Positions 8,801-15,355 are shown, counted from the first letter of the stretch. The stretch is 37,101 nucleotides of DNA from Pseudomonas sp. S37 (GCF_016658545.1 NZ_JACVZC010000055.1:1-37101), one strand, 5' to 3'. The notes: generated by a model not told the origin, from the letters alone. Program-made: numbers and translations.

Positions 8801-9199
8801 ACGCGGGTTGTTGGGCATCAGTACCAGGTAGCGGCCGGCCAGGCTGATGAAGGTGGTGAGGGCGGCGCCTTTGTTGCCGCGCTCTTCCTTTTCGACCTGG
8901 ACGATGACTTCCTGGCCTTCGCTGAGTACTTCCTTGATGTTGACCCGGCCTTCCGGGGCTTTCTTGAAGTATTCGCGGGAGATTTCTTTCAGCGGCAGGA
9001 AGCCGTGACGTTCGGAACCGAAGTCGACGAAGGCGGCTTCGAGGCTGGGTTCGATGCGGGTGATCTTGCCTTTGTAGATGTTGGCCTTTTTCTGCTCACG
9101 CGCGCCGGACTCGATGTCCAGGTCGTAGAGACGTTGGCCGTCCACCAGGGCTACACGCAACTCTTCGGGTTGAGTTGCGTTAATCAGCATTCTTTTCAT
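5882..9199 (-). CDS. rne: Ribonuclease E
   Basis: RNase E is the essential endoribonuclease that processes rRNA and tRNA and starts mRNA decay. It also scaffolds the degradosome at the inner membrane. The protein has 1105 residues. The N-terminal half matches E. coli RNase E closely, with MKRMLINATQPEELRVALVDG at the start and an S1 domain at about 35-125. The catalytic DNase I-like region has the two Mg-binding Asp in VSIDINSARATKGSD (about 300) and GGLIVIDFIDM (about 343). The zinc-link CPRCSGTG follows near 405. Residues from about 515 on are disordered: Ala/Pro/Val-rich stretches, two blocks of the Arg/Glu hexad APREER, a basic segment RRRSRGQRRRSNRRERQRN, and NDPREVRRRKRE near the end. 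Such REER repeats and an NDPR motif are known from Pseudomonas RNase E. I chose ATG 9199 for homology. A longer reading to 9247 is not conserved. Confidence 0.98.
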   Translation of the reverse strand: MKRMLINATQPEELRVALVDGQRLYDLDIESGAREQKKANIYKGKITRIEPSLEAAFVDFGSERHGFLPLKEISREYFKKAPEGRVNIKEVLSEGQEVIVQVEKEERGNKGAALTTFISLAGRYLVLMPNNPRAGGISRRIEGEERNELREALNGLTVPGDMGLIVRTAGLGRSSEEMQWDLDYLLQLWTAIKEASLDRAAPFLIYQESNVIIRAIRDYLRQDIGEVLIDSIDAQEEALTFIRQVMPQYASKVKLYEDSVPLFNRFQIESQIETAFQRVVDLPSGGSIVIDPTEALVSIDINSARATKGSDIEETALQTNLEAAEEIARQLRLRDIGGLIVIDFIDMTPAKNQRAVEERVRECLEADRARVQVGRISRFGLLEMSRQRLRPSLGESSGIVCPRCSGTGIIRDVESLSLAILRLIEEEALKDRTAEVRAQVPIPVAAFLLNEKRNSITKIELRTRARIIILPNDHLETPHFEVQRLRDDNPEVLNNQSSYEIAASETEEAPQPTATRTLVRQEAAVKTAPARANAPVPAAAEAPQPAAPVAPAPSAPEPSLFKGLVKSLVSLFAGKDEPAAAPVVAATEKPAAERSPRNEERRNGRQQSRNRNGRRDEERKPREERAERAPREERQPREERAPREERAPREERAPREERAPREERAPRQPREDRRGNRGEERVRELREPLDATPPAEREERQPREERVAREERAPREERAPREERAPREERAPREERAPREERAPREERAPREERAPREERAPREERAPREERAPRPPREERQPRAAEEAAEQAAELAEEQLPNEELLQDEQEGADGERPRRRSRGQRRRSNRRERQRNANGELIEGEEESSEEQPQQHHATELGAELAAGLAVTAAVATSNISSDAEAQANQQAERATAEVAAVAETDNSEVAQPVEQVPVEHVEKAEQVDAVAKAEEVAVAPVVEQPLSEPVAVVEATAEPVVEVAPQPVVEEAPAVEPAVVAETVAVEAPVEAPAVEAGEIEQAPAVIEVAPVAEQPAPVVEAQPEVVAEPAPVVAEPAPVEAPAAVEPATVMLSNGRAPNDPREVRRRKREAEAAAKAAQEAAAATEEPALEAADEHKPHHG
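6880..7345 (-). repeat. 18-bp tandem repeats encoding APREER hexads in rne
   Basis: Two blocks of an 18-bp tandem unit lie inside rne: about 6880-7085 (roughly ten APREER copies preceded by VAREER) and about 7195-7345 (roughly six copies with QPREER variants). A non-repeated insert separates them. Units differ mainly at synonymous positions, so selection acts on the protein while copy number can still change by slippage. The reverse strand stays open over this region only because of the repeat composition. Confidence 0.85.
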
Positions 9200-9940
9200 G
9201 TTGTACCGTCGGTTTCCGGGCTGCCGGAAACGGCGTTCGGCACACACGACGTCTCATGGTCGGTGCCAAGGTGCGCAAAGGGTGGCCGGGCCACCCCCGT
9301 GTCGAGCAACGTTCGGCACCAGCCGGTTGCCCAGCCTGCCGTTGTCGCGACGACGCGTCCTGTTTGCTGCGGTGCCAACAAGGCCCCGGTGGCTTCGAAT
9401 GGGTATCCGAATCAACCAAGCGGGCCTTGTGCACTCAGTCAGGAGGAGGAATCAACCGTCAGCCGTGGACGCCCGGGGGCATCTGTTCAGGACCTTATCC
9501 GCTCGCCGGCCATTGTACGGGGCCGGTGGCCGGACGCGGTGCTACACGGTCCGAGGGCTGTGCATCTCCACCCTGCACGTATCCCTGATAATTCGGGTGC
9601 TGCCGCGCGCTGAATCCGCAACGGGTTGCATTTTTCGCCAGCTTCAAAAGTGGGAAGCTGACGCCATTACATGTCCAAGGCAGGTATTTCCGAAGCATTC
9701 GCCGTGCGTTGCGTGGAAGCGACGGGGCGGGCAGAGGTACAGCGAAAAGAAGTGGGATAAGCAGGTGAAACACCGCACTTGTCGTTTTTTTTCGGTCTTC
9801 TCTACACAGCGCTGGTGGCGATTCCAGGCAATTCGGTAAACTGGCGAAAACCCCGTAGGACGGCCTCGCGTCCTGGAGAATTGCGAAGGTCAGGAACCGG
9901 CCAAGGGCCTGGTTTCGCTGGCCTGCCGCTTTTGGCGGCG
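9200..9940 (-). promoter_or_regulatory. Long rne 5' leader with hairpins
   Basis: No convincing gene lies in this stretch. If transcription starts near 9940 from the promoter at 9947-9975, the rne leader is about 740 nt. It contains an 8-bp hairpin, GTTTCCGG/CCGGAAAC (9212-9219 with 9224-9231), just 12 nt before the ATG. A 7-bp hairpin, GGGTGGC/GCCACCC, lies at 9280-9296, and GCCGC/GCGGC lies near the 5' end (9925-9939). No Shine-Dalgarno sequence is visible before ATG 9199. E. coli rne has a 361-nt leader through which RNase E represses its own synthesis. A similar role here is inferred. Confidence 0.55.
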
Positions 9941-9946
9941 TTCGCG

Positions 9947-9975
9947 ACTATAGCAGCAATGATTAAGTGCTTCAA
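9947..9975 (-). promoter_or_regulatory. Candidate sigma70 promoter of rne
   Basis: Read on the minus strand, TTGAAG (9975-9970) and TATAGT (9952-9947) are separated by 17 nt, close to the consensus. The expected start is near 9940. The -35 box lies within the spacer and -35 region of the oppositely directed rluC promoter, so the two promoters probably compete. Confidence 0.65.
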
Positions 9976-9988
9976 TTCCATAAAAAAT

Positions 9989-9997
9989 TGTTATGAT
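9989..9997 (+). promoter_or_regulatory. Extended -10 promoter of rluC
   Basis: TGTTATGAT is an extended -10 element (TGn followed by TATGAT at 9992-9997) without a good -35 box. Only 7 nt separate it from ATG 10005, so transcription should start at or next to the start codon and give a leaderless mRNA. A competing ATG at 9993 lies inside the -10 box. Confidence 0.5.
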
Positions 9998-10004
9998 TCC
10001 CGCC

Positions 10005-10961
10005 ATGACGACCAATACCCCTCCGACTTCCGGCGTTCAGCTGATCGAAGTCGCGCCGGAGCTTGCCGGCCAACGCATCGACAATTTCCTCATCACGGCG
10101 CTCAAGGGCGTGCCCAAGACCCTGGTCTACCGCATCCTGCGCAAGGGTGAAGTACGGGTCAACAAGGGCCGCGTGAAGCCGGAGTACAAGATCCAGGCTG
10201 GCGACATCGTGCGGGTGCCGCCCGTGCGCCTGCCGGAGCGCGACGAGCCGGCGCCGGTGGCGCAGGGGCTGTTGCAGCGCCTGGAAGCTGCCATTGTCTA
10301 TGAAGACAAGGCGCTGATCGTGATGAACAAGCCGGCTGGCATCGCCGTGCATGGCGGCAGTGGCCTGAGCTTTGGTGTGATCGAGGCGCTGCGCCAGCTG
10401 CGCCCGGACGCCAAGGAGCTTGAGCTGGTGCACCGCCTGGACCGCGACACCTCCGGCCTGCTGATGATCGCCAAGAAGCGCAGCATGTTGCGCCACCTGC
10501 ATGCCGCGTTGCGTGGTGACGGCGTAGACAAGCGCTACATGGCGTTGGTGCGTGGCCACTGGCCAACCGCGAAGAAGCAGGTCAACGCGCCGCTGCTCAA
10601 GAGCAACCTGCGTTCCGGCGAGCGCATGGTCGAAGTGAACGACGAAGGCAAGGAGGCGCTGACCCTGTTCCGCGTGCTGCGCCGCTTTGGCGACTTCGCC
10701 ACCATTGTCGAGGCGCGCCCGATCACTGGCCGTACCCACCAGATCCGTGTGCATACCCTGCATGCGGGGCACATGATTGCGGGTGACAGCAAGTACGGCG
10801 ACGAAGATTTCAGCCGTGAAATTCGCGAGCTGGGCGGCAAGCGCCTGTTCCTGCATGCCTATGCGCTGACTGTACCGCTGCCCGACGGTGGCGAGCTGAA
10901 GCTTGAAGCGCCTGTGGACGAGGTGTGGGCCAAGACTGTGGAACGTTTGAGTGCGCCGTGA
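10005..10961 (+). CDS. rluC: 23S rRNA pseudouridine synthase RluC
   Basis: RluC converts uridines 955, 2504 and 2580 (E. coli numbering) of 23S rRNA to pseudouridine. The protein has 318 residues. An S4 RNA-binding domain (about 18-85, GQRIDNFLITALKGVPKTL) precedes the RluA-type catalytic domain with HRLDRDTSGLLMIAKK, which holds the catalytic Asp. RTHQIRVH lies further on. Divergence from rne is the arrangement seen in E. coli. I chose ATG 10005 (MTTNTPPTS) because the upstream ATG at 9993 sits inside a -10 box. No Shine-Dalgarno is present at either. The next gene begins 3 nt after the stop. Confidence 0.95.
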   Translation: MTTNTPPTSGVQLIEVAPELAGQRIDNFLITALKGVPKTLVYRILRKGEVRVNKGRVKPEYKIQAGDIVRVPPVRLPERDEPAPVAQGLLQRLEAAIVYEDKALIVMNKPAGIAVHGGSGLSFGVIEALRQLRPDAKELELVHRLDRDTSGLLMIAKKRSMLRHLHAALRGDGVDKRYMALVRGHWPTAKKQVNAPLLKSNLRSGERMVEVNDEGKEALTLFRVLRRFGDFATIVEARPITGRTHQIRVHTLHAGHMIAGDSKYGDEDFSREIRELGGKRLFLHAYALTVPLPDGGELKLEAPVDEVWAKTVERLSAP

Positions 10962-10964
10962 CCT

Positions 10965-11639
10965 ATGAAGAAAGACTACGAGCTGCTGATCTTTGACTGG
11001 GACGGCACCCTGGCCGATTCCATCGGGCGAATTGTCGAAGCCATGAACGCCGCCGCCGAGCGTGCTGGCGAGGCGCAAAGCAGCGACGATGCGGTCAAGG
11101 GCATCATCGGCCTGGCCCTGGGCGAGGCAATCCACACCCTGTACCCGCACCTGGCGCCTGCCCAGGTCGAAAGCTTCCGCCAGCACTACGCCGATATCTA
11201 CATGGCCCTGGATCAGCAGCCTTCGCCGCTGTTCGAAGGCGTGACCGAGTCGCTGGATGCTTTCCGCGCCGAGGGTTACAGGCTGGCGGTGGCCACCGGC
11301 AAGGCCCGCCGCGGGCTGGATAGGGTGCTCAAGGCCAACGGCTGGGAGCAGTTCTTTGACATAACCCGCGCCGCCGACGAGACCCGTGGCAAGCCACACC
11401 CGCTGATGCTCGAGGAAATCCTTGGCCATTGTGGCGTCGAACCGGGGCGTGCGCTGATGGTCGGAGATTCGGCATTCGACCTGCAGATGGCCAGCAATGC
11501 CGGCATGCATTCGGTGGCGGTGGGCTATGGTGCCATGTCGCTGCAGGCGCTGGCCGAGTTTGGCCCGCAAGTGTGCATCGATCATTTTTCCCAGCTGCGC
11601 GAGTGGCTGGGTGGTTCCGCAATTCCATTTCCAAGGTAG
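10965..11639 (+). CDS. HAD-superfamily hydrolase, phosphoglycolate phosphatase-like
   Basis: This 224-residue haloacid-dehalogenase phosphatase has motif I FDWDGTLADS with nucleophile Asp11 and Asp13. Motif II has AVATGKAR, the Lys lies in GKPHP, and motif IV is MVGDSAFDLQMASNAG. The helical cap between motifs I and II places it in subfamily IA, near Gph. It lies 3 nt after rluC and 6 nt before sppA, so the three are likely co-transcribed. The true substrate is unknown. Removal of phosphoglycolate or another small phosphate ester is the best guess. Confidence 0.9.
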   Translation: MKKDYELLIFDWDGTLADSIGRIVEAMNAAAERAGEAQSSDDAVKGIIGLALGEAIHTLYPHLAPAQVESFRQHYADIYMALDQQPSPLFEGVTESLDAFRAEGYRLAVATGKARRGLDRVLKANGWEQFFDITRAADETRGKPHPLMLEEILGHCGVEPGRALMVGDSAFDLQMASNAGMHSVAVGYGAMSLQALAEFGPQVCIDHFSQLREWLGGSAIPFPR

Positions 11640-11645
11640 GTAAGC

Positions 11646-12635
11646 ATGGCAGACGAATGGAAGGCCCCCGAGGCCGAGCCCGAGGAGCGCGAAGAGCGCA
11701 AAAGCTGGAAGCTGCTGGAAAAGACCCTGCTGGCCAGCGTGCAGGAGCAGCGCCGGTCGCGGCGCTGGGGCATCTTCTTCAAGCTGCTGACCTTCGTCTA
11801 CCTGTTCGGCATCCTGGCCTTGTTCTCGCCACTGATGGACATGGACAAGGCGGCCTCGCGCAGTGCCAGCCATACCGCATTGGTGGAAGTGCGCGGGGTG
11901 ATTGCCGACCAGGAGGCCGCCAGTGCCGACAACATCGTCAAGAGCCTGCGCAACGCGTTCAAGGACGGCAAGACCAAGGCTGTGGTGATGCGCATCAACA
12001 GCCCGGGCGGCAGCCCGGTGCAGGCAGGGTATGTGTATGACGAAATCCGCCGCCTGCGTGCCGAGTACCCGGCCATCAAGCTGTATGCGGTAATCGCTGA
12101 CCTGGGTGCCTCCGGTGCTTATTACATCGCCAGCGCGGCGGACGAGATCTATGCCGACAAGGCCAGCCTGGTGGGCTCGATTGGTGTGACGGCGGCCGGT
12201 TATGGCTTTGTCGGCACCATGGAGAAGCTGGGTGTTGAGCGGCGTTCGTACACTTCGGGCGAGCACAAGGCCTTCCTCGACCCGTTCTCGCCGGAAAAGC
12301 CGGAAGAAACCCGGTTCTGGCAGGGCGTGCTGGACACTACCCATAACCAGTTCATCGCCATGGTCAAGCAGGGGCGCGGCGAGCGCCTGAAAGACAAGGA
12401 GCACCCGGAGCTGTTCAGTGGCCTGGTGTGGTCGGGCGAGCAGGCCAAGGAGTTGGGGCTTGTCGATGGGCTGGGCAGTGCCAGTTATGTGGCGCGTGAG
12501 ATTGTGGGCGAGAAAGAGCTGGTGGACTTCACCGTGCAGGAATCGCCGTTTGACCGCTTCTCCAAGCGTGTGGGGGCCAGCGTGGCTGAGCACCTTGCGA
12601 TGTGGATGGGGTTCCAGGGGCCGCAGCTGCGCTGA
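11646..12635 (+). CDS. sppA: Signal peptide peptidase SppA (S49 family, short form)
   Basis: SppA is a membrane-anchored serine/lysine protease that degrades cleaved signal peptides. This 329-residue protein is the short form, about half the E. coli enzyme and active as an oligomer in related species. A charged cytoplasmic N-terminus (residues 1-40) is followed by one membrane segment (about 42-62, FFKLLTFVYLFGILALFSPL). The S49 domain contains MRINSPGGSPVQAG and LGASGAYYIASAADEIYA (catalytic Ser near residue 157). The general-base Lys should lie further on. It is the last gene of the rluC operon and is followed by a REP pair. Confidence 0.93.
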   Translation: MADEWKAPEAEPEEREERKSWKLLEKTLLASVQEQRRSRRWGIFFKLLTFVYLFGILALFSPLMDMDKAASRSASHTALVEVRGVIADQEAASADNIVKSLRNAFKDGKTKAVVMRINSPGGSPVQAGYVYDEIRRLRAEYPAIKLYAVIADLGASGAYYIASAADEIYADKASLVGSIGVTAAGYGFVGTMEKLGVERRSYTSGEHKAFLDPFSPEKPEETRFWQGVLDTTHNQFIAMVKQGRGERLKDKEHPELFSGLVWSGEQAKELGLVDGLGSASYVAREIVGEKELVDFTVQESPFDRFSKRVGASVAEHLAMWMGFQGPQLR

Positions 12636-12653
12636 GTCGGGCCAGAAAATGCT

Positions 12654-12757
12654 GGGGGCGCTCTGCGCCCCTTTCGCGACGCAAGGCCGCTCCTACAGGT
12701 GATCGCGATTCCTTGTAGGAGCGGCCTTGCGTCGCGATGGGCCGCAAAGCGGCCCCA
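12654..12757. repeat. REP pair, type C, with flanking hairpins
   Basis: Perfect 24-bp inverted arms lie at 12674-12697 and 12714-12737 (core CGACGCAAGGCCGC). Each arm carries its own outer hairpin: GGGGCGC-tct-GCGCCCC on the left (about 12655-12672) and GGGCCGC-aaa-GCGGCCC on the right (about 12739-12756). The array separates the convergent sppA and maf genes. Confidence 0.88.
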
Positions 12758-12762
12758 AATTC

Positions 12763-13341
12763 TCAGGGGATAACCACCCCTTCCTTGGTCAACATATCCA
12801 CCAGTCGAATCAGCGGCAGCCCGATCAGGCTGGTCGCATCGCAGCCGTGGGTGCTCTGGAACAAACTCACCCCCAACCCCTCCGCCTTGAAGCTGCCCGC
12901 GCAATCCAGTGGCTGTTCCGCCGCCACATAGCGCTCCACCCGCTCGCGGCTCAGTTCGCGCATGGTCACGGTAAACGGCACGCAATCCACCTGGCATTGC
13001 CCGGTGGCGCTGTTCAGCAGTGCCAGCCCGGTCAGGAAGCTCACCTGCTGCCCGCTGCACTCCAGTAGCTGCTCGCAGGCCCGTTCGAACGTATGCGGCT
13101 TGCCCAGCACCTGTTCACCCAGCACCGCCACCTGGTCCGAACCGATGATCAGGTGCCCGGGGTGGCTGCCCGCCAGTGCCTCGGCCTTTTGCCTGGCCAG
13201 CCGGCGCACCAGCTCTACGGCCGGCTCGTCAGCCAGGCGCTGCTCGTCTATATCAGGGCTTGCCCAGGTAAAAGGCAGGCGCAGGCGGGCGAGCAGTTCG
13301 CGGCGATAGGTAGAGCTGGAAGCCAGTAGCAGAGGAAGCAT
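12763..13341 (-). CDS. Maf/YceF-type nucleoside triphosphate pyrophosphatase (7-methyl-GTP type)
   Basis: Maf proteins hydrolyse non-canonical or methylated nucleotides. The YceF subgroup prefers 7-methyl-GTP. The protein has 192 residues with the P-loop-like LASSSTYRRELL at 7-18 and IGSDQVAVLGEQVLGKP with the catalytic Asp69. The subgroup assignment rests on its position beside yceD-rpmF-plsX, where yceF is found in E. coli. ATG 13341 has AGGAG 6 nt upstream and an extended -10 behind it. A longer reading to 13377 would run through that promoter. Confidence 0.92.
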   Translation of the reverse strand: MLPLLLASSSTYRRELLARLRLPFTWASPDIDEQRLADEPAVELVRRLARQKAEALAGSHPGHLIIGSDQVAVLGEQVLGKPHTFERACEQLLECSGQQVSFLTGLALLNSATGQCQVDCVPFTVTMRELSRERVERYVAAEQPLDCAGSFKAEGLGVSLFQSTHGCDATSLIGLPLIRLVDMLTKEGVVIP

Positions 13342-13367
13342 GGTAGACTCCTGAATCAGTTGAACAA

Positions 13368-13376
13368 ATTCTATCA
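13368..13376 (-). promoter_or_regulatory. Candidate extended -10 promoter of maf/yceF
   Basis: Read on the minus strand, TGATAGAAT is a TGn-extended -10 (TAGAAT at 13373-13368). The expected start near 13361 gives a leader of about 20 nt that holds the AGGAG ribosome site at 13352-13348. No clear -35 box is visible. Confidence 0.5.
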
Positions 13377-13399
13377 CGCACGATGCCGCCTAATTTCCT

Positions 13400-13428
13400 T
13401 TGACAGGGGCGGGGGGCATCCCTAGAAT
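13400..13428 (+). promoter_or_regulatory. Strong sigma70 promoter of yceD-rpmF-plsX
   Basis: A perfect -35 TTGACA (13400-13405), a 17-nt GC-rich spacer and a -10 TAGAAT (13423-13428) form a near-consensus promoter. Only 9 nt separate the -10 from ATG 13438, so the start should fall 2-4 nt before the ATG and give a practically leaderless transcript. Confidence 0.8.
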
Positions 13429-13437
13429 GCTGCGCCT

Positions 13438-13965
13438 ATGTTGAATGACCCGATTCCACCTCACGTTGACCCGCGCAAATTAGCCGATCGTGGCGTAACC
13501 CTTAACGGTTCGCTGCAACTCGCTGATTTGGAAAGACTCTGCGACCCGCTTTCCGACAATGTCGGTACGGTGCAGGCGAAGTTCGATTTTGAACGAGATG
13601 AACAGCACGTGGTGGTTATCCACAGCGAGCTGGACGTCGAAGTCAAGATGGTTTGCCAGCGTTGTCTTGAGCTGGTCACCCTGCCGATCCACAGCGAATG
13701 TACTTACGCCGTGGTGAAGGAGGGTGCGAATACCCAGTCGTTGCCGAAAGGCTATGACGTGCTGGAACTGGGCGAAGATCCTTTGGATCTGCAGGCGCTG
13801 GTCGAGGAGGAGCTTTTGCTCGCCTTGCCAATCGTGCCTGCTCATCATCCGGAAGAATGCCAGCAGCCGGCGGGCGCAGACGAGCCCGATTCGAGCAAGG
13901 ACGAGGTATCGCGGTCCAACCCGTTCAGTGTTTTGGCGCAGTTAAAGCGTGACCCAAACGTTTAG
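13438..13965 (+). CDS. yceD: YceD family protein (DUF177), large ribosomal RNA accumulation protein
   Basis: YceD is a conserved cytoplasmic protein linked to 23S rRNA accumulation and almost always encoded just before rpmF. This one has 175 residues. The central CQRCLELVTLPI (about residues 70-83) is the family's Cys pair, and the C-terminus is acidic. There is no Shine-Dalgarno sequence before ATG 13438, and the promoter lies so close that the message is probably leaderless. The stop is 13 nt before rpmF. The TTAGGAGT that carries the yceD stop also serves as the rpmF ribosome binding site. Confidence 0.93.
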   Translation: MLNDPIPPHVDPRKLADRGVTLNGSLQLADLERLCDPLSDNVGTVQAKFDFERDEQHVVVIHSELDVEVKMVCQRCLELVTLPIHSECTYAVVKEGANTQSLPKGYDVLELGEDPLDLQALVEEELLLALPIVPAHHPEECQQPAGADEPDSSKDEVSRSNPFSVLAQLKRDPNV

Positions 13966-13978
13966 GAGTTAATCAATT

Positions 13979-14161
13979 ATGGCTGTTCAGCAGAACAAAA
14001 AATCCCGCTCTGCCCGTGACATGCGCCGTTCGCACGACGCCCTGTCGGAAAACGCGCTGTCGGTAGAGAAAACCACTGGTGAAGTTCACCTGCGCCACCA
14101 CGTTTCGCCAGAAGGCGTATACCGTGGTCGCAAAGTGGTCGACAAGGGCGCTGACGAGTAA
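13979..14161 (+). CDS. rpmF: 50S ribosomal protein L32
   Basis: L32 is a small protein of the large ribosomal subunit. The 60 residues are basic and match the family: MAVQQNKKSRSARDMRRSHD at the start, then GEVHLRHHVSPEGVYRGRKV near the end. The ribosome site TTAGGAGT at 13962-13969 lies 9 nt before the ATG and overlaps the yceD stop. plsX begins 3 nt after its stop, the usual rpmF-plsX coupling of ribosome and lipid synthesis genes. Confidence 0.98.
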   Translation: MAVQQNKKSRSARDMRRSHDALSENALSVEKTTGEVHLRHHVSPEGVYRGRKVVDKGADE

Positions 14162-14164
14162 TCC

Positions 14165-15175
14165 TTGTCCGCTCAGATCATCGCGATCGACGCAATGGGC
14201 GGGGACTTCGGTCCCCGCAGCATTGTTCAGGCTAGCATTGCCTGCCTTTCTGCTACTCCCTCGCTGCACCTGACCCTCGTCGGTCAACCCTCCCTCCTTG
14301 AAGATCTTGTCAGCGGCCTTGCAGCTGCGGATCGCGCGCGCCTGCAGATTGTCGCCGCCAGTGAGGTGATCGGCATGGACGAGCGGCCCTCCCAGGCGCT
14401 GCGCGGCAAGCCGGACTCGTCGATGCGCATTGCCCTCGAACTGGTGCGTGATGGCAAGGCCCAGGCCTGTGTCAGTGCCGGCAATACCGGGGCGCTGATG
14501 GCGCTGTCACGCTTTGTGCTCAAGACTTTGCCGGGTATCGATCGGCCGGCCATGGTGGCGGCGATCCCGACCCAGGCCGGGTACTGCCAGTTGCTCGATC
14601 TGGGTGCCAATGTCGACTGCAGTGCCGAGAACCTTTACCAGTTTGCCGTGATGGGTTCGGTGGCTGCCCAGGCCTTGGGTGTGCATCGGCCGCGCGTGGC
14701 GCTTTTGAACATCGGTACCGAGGACATCAAGGGCAACCAGCAGGTCAAGCTGGCAGCAAGCCTTCTGCAGAATGCCCGTGGGCTCAATTACGTCGGTTTT
14801 GTAGAAGGTGACGGGTTGTACCGGGGTGAGGCTGACGTGGTGGTGTGCGACGGCTTTGTCGGCAACATCCTGCTCAAGTCCAGCGAAGGGCTGGCGACCA
14901 TGATTGGTGCGCGCATCGAGCGGTTGTTCAAGGGCGGCGTGTTGTCGCGGGCTGCCGGGGCGCTGGCAATGCCATTGCTCAAGCGCCTGCAGGCCGACCT
15001 GGCGCCGGCGCGGCACAATGGGGCGAGCTTCCTGGGGTTGCAGGGCATTGTCATCAAGAGCCATGGTTCGGCGGGGGTGCAGGGCTTCCAGAGTGCCATC
15101 CAGCGGGCGTTGATCGAGATTCAGGAGAATCTGCCGCAGCGTTTGCATGGGCGGCTGGAGGACCTGCTGCTTTAG
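14165..15175 (+). CDS. plsX: Phosphate acyltransferase PlsX
   Basis: PlsX converts acyl-ACP and phosphate to acyl-phosphate, the donor for PlsY in phospholipid synthesis, and is a peripheral membrane enzyme. The protein has 336 residues. The conserved N-terminus AIDAMGGDFGP is followed by VSAGNTGALMALSRFVLK near residue 100 and VVVCDGFVGNILLKSSEG near residue 225. The start is TTG 14165, 3 nt after the rpmF stop. The first in-frame ATG (14195) would remove the conserved first strand, so TTG is preferred. A REP pair follows and separates it from fabD. Confidence 0.96.
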   Translation: MSAQIIAIDAMGGDFGPRSIVQASIACLSATPSLHLTLVGQPSLLEDLVSGLAAADRARLQIVAASEVIGMDERPSQALRGKPDSSMRIALELVRDGKAQACVSAGNTGALMALSRFVLKTLPGIDRPAMVAAIPTQAGYCQLLDLGANVDCSAENLYQFAVMGSVAAQALGVHRPRVALLNIGTEDIKGNQQVKLAASLLQNARGLNYVGFVEGDGLYRGEADVVVCDGFVGNILLKSSEGLATMIGARIERLFKGGVLSRAAGALAMPLLKRLQADLAPARHNGASFLGLQGIVIKSHGSAGVQGFQSAIQRALIEIQENLPQRLHGRLEDLLL

Positions 15176-15189
15176 CCTGTGCGGGCCTC

Positions 15190-15272
15190 TTCGCGGGTAA
15201 ACCCGCTCCTACATGGATTTGTGCGGGATTCAAGGTCGGTGCGGTCGTTGTAGGAGCGGGTTTACCCGCGAA
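15190..15272. repeat. REP pair, type A
   Basis: Perfect 24-bp inverted arms at 15190-15213 and 15249-15272 (core GCGGGTAAACCCGC) have 35 nt between them. The pair lies between plsX and fabD, which run in the same direction, so it may set different mRNA levels for the two parts of the cluster. Confidence 0.88.
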
Positions 15273-15313
15273 AGGGCCGCCACTGAAGGAACAAAGACTT
15301 TAGGCATATCGCC

Positions 15314-15355
15314 GATGAAGTGCTTAAATGTGACCGCTTGGTCTGCGTCTTCATC
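15314..15355 (+). promoter_or_regulatory. Nested inverted repeat upstream of fabD
   Basis: GATGAAG (15314-15320) pairs with CTTCATC (15349-15355), and inside it GACC (15332-15335) pairs with GGTC (15340-15343). It lies 76-117 nt before the fabD start. It could be an operator or an mRNA structure. I recognise no known binding site. Confidence 0.35.

Noticed and set aside
9972..12593. Minus-strand open frame of 873 codons opposite rluC-sppA
   Set aside because: It lies opposite three well-supported genes with family motifs. Long antisense frames are expected in GC-rich DNA with strong third-base bias.
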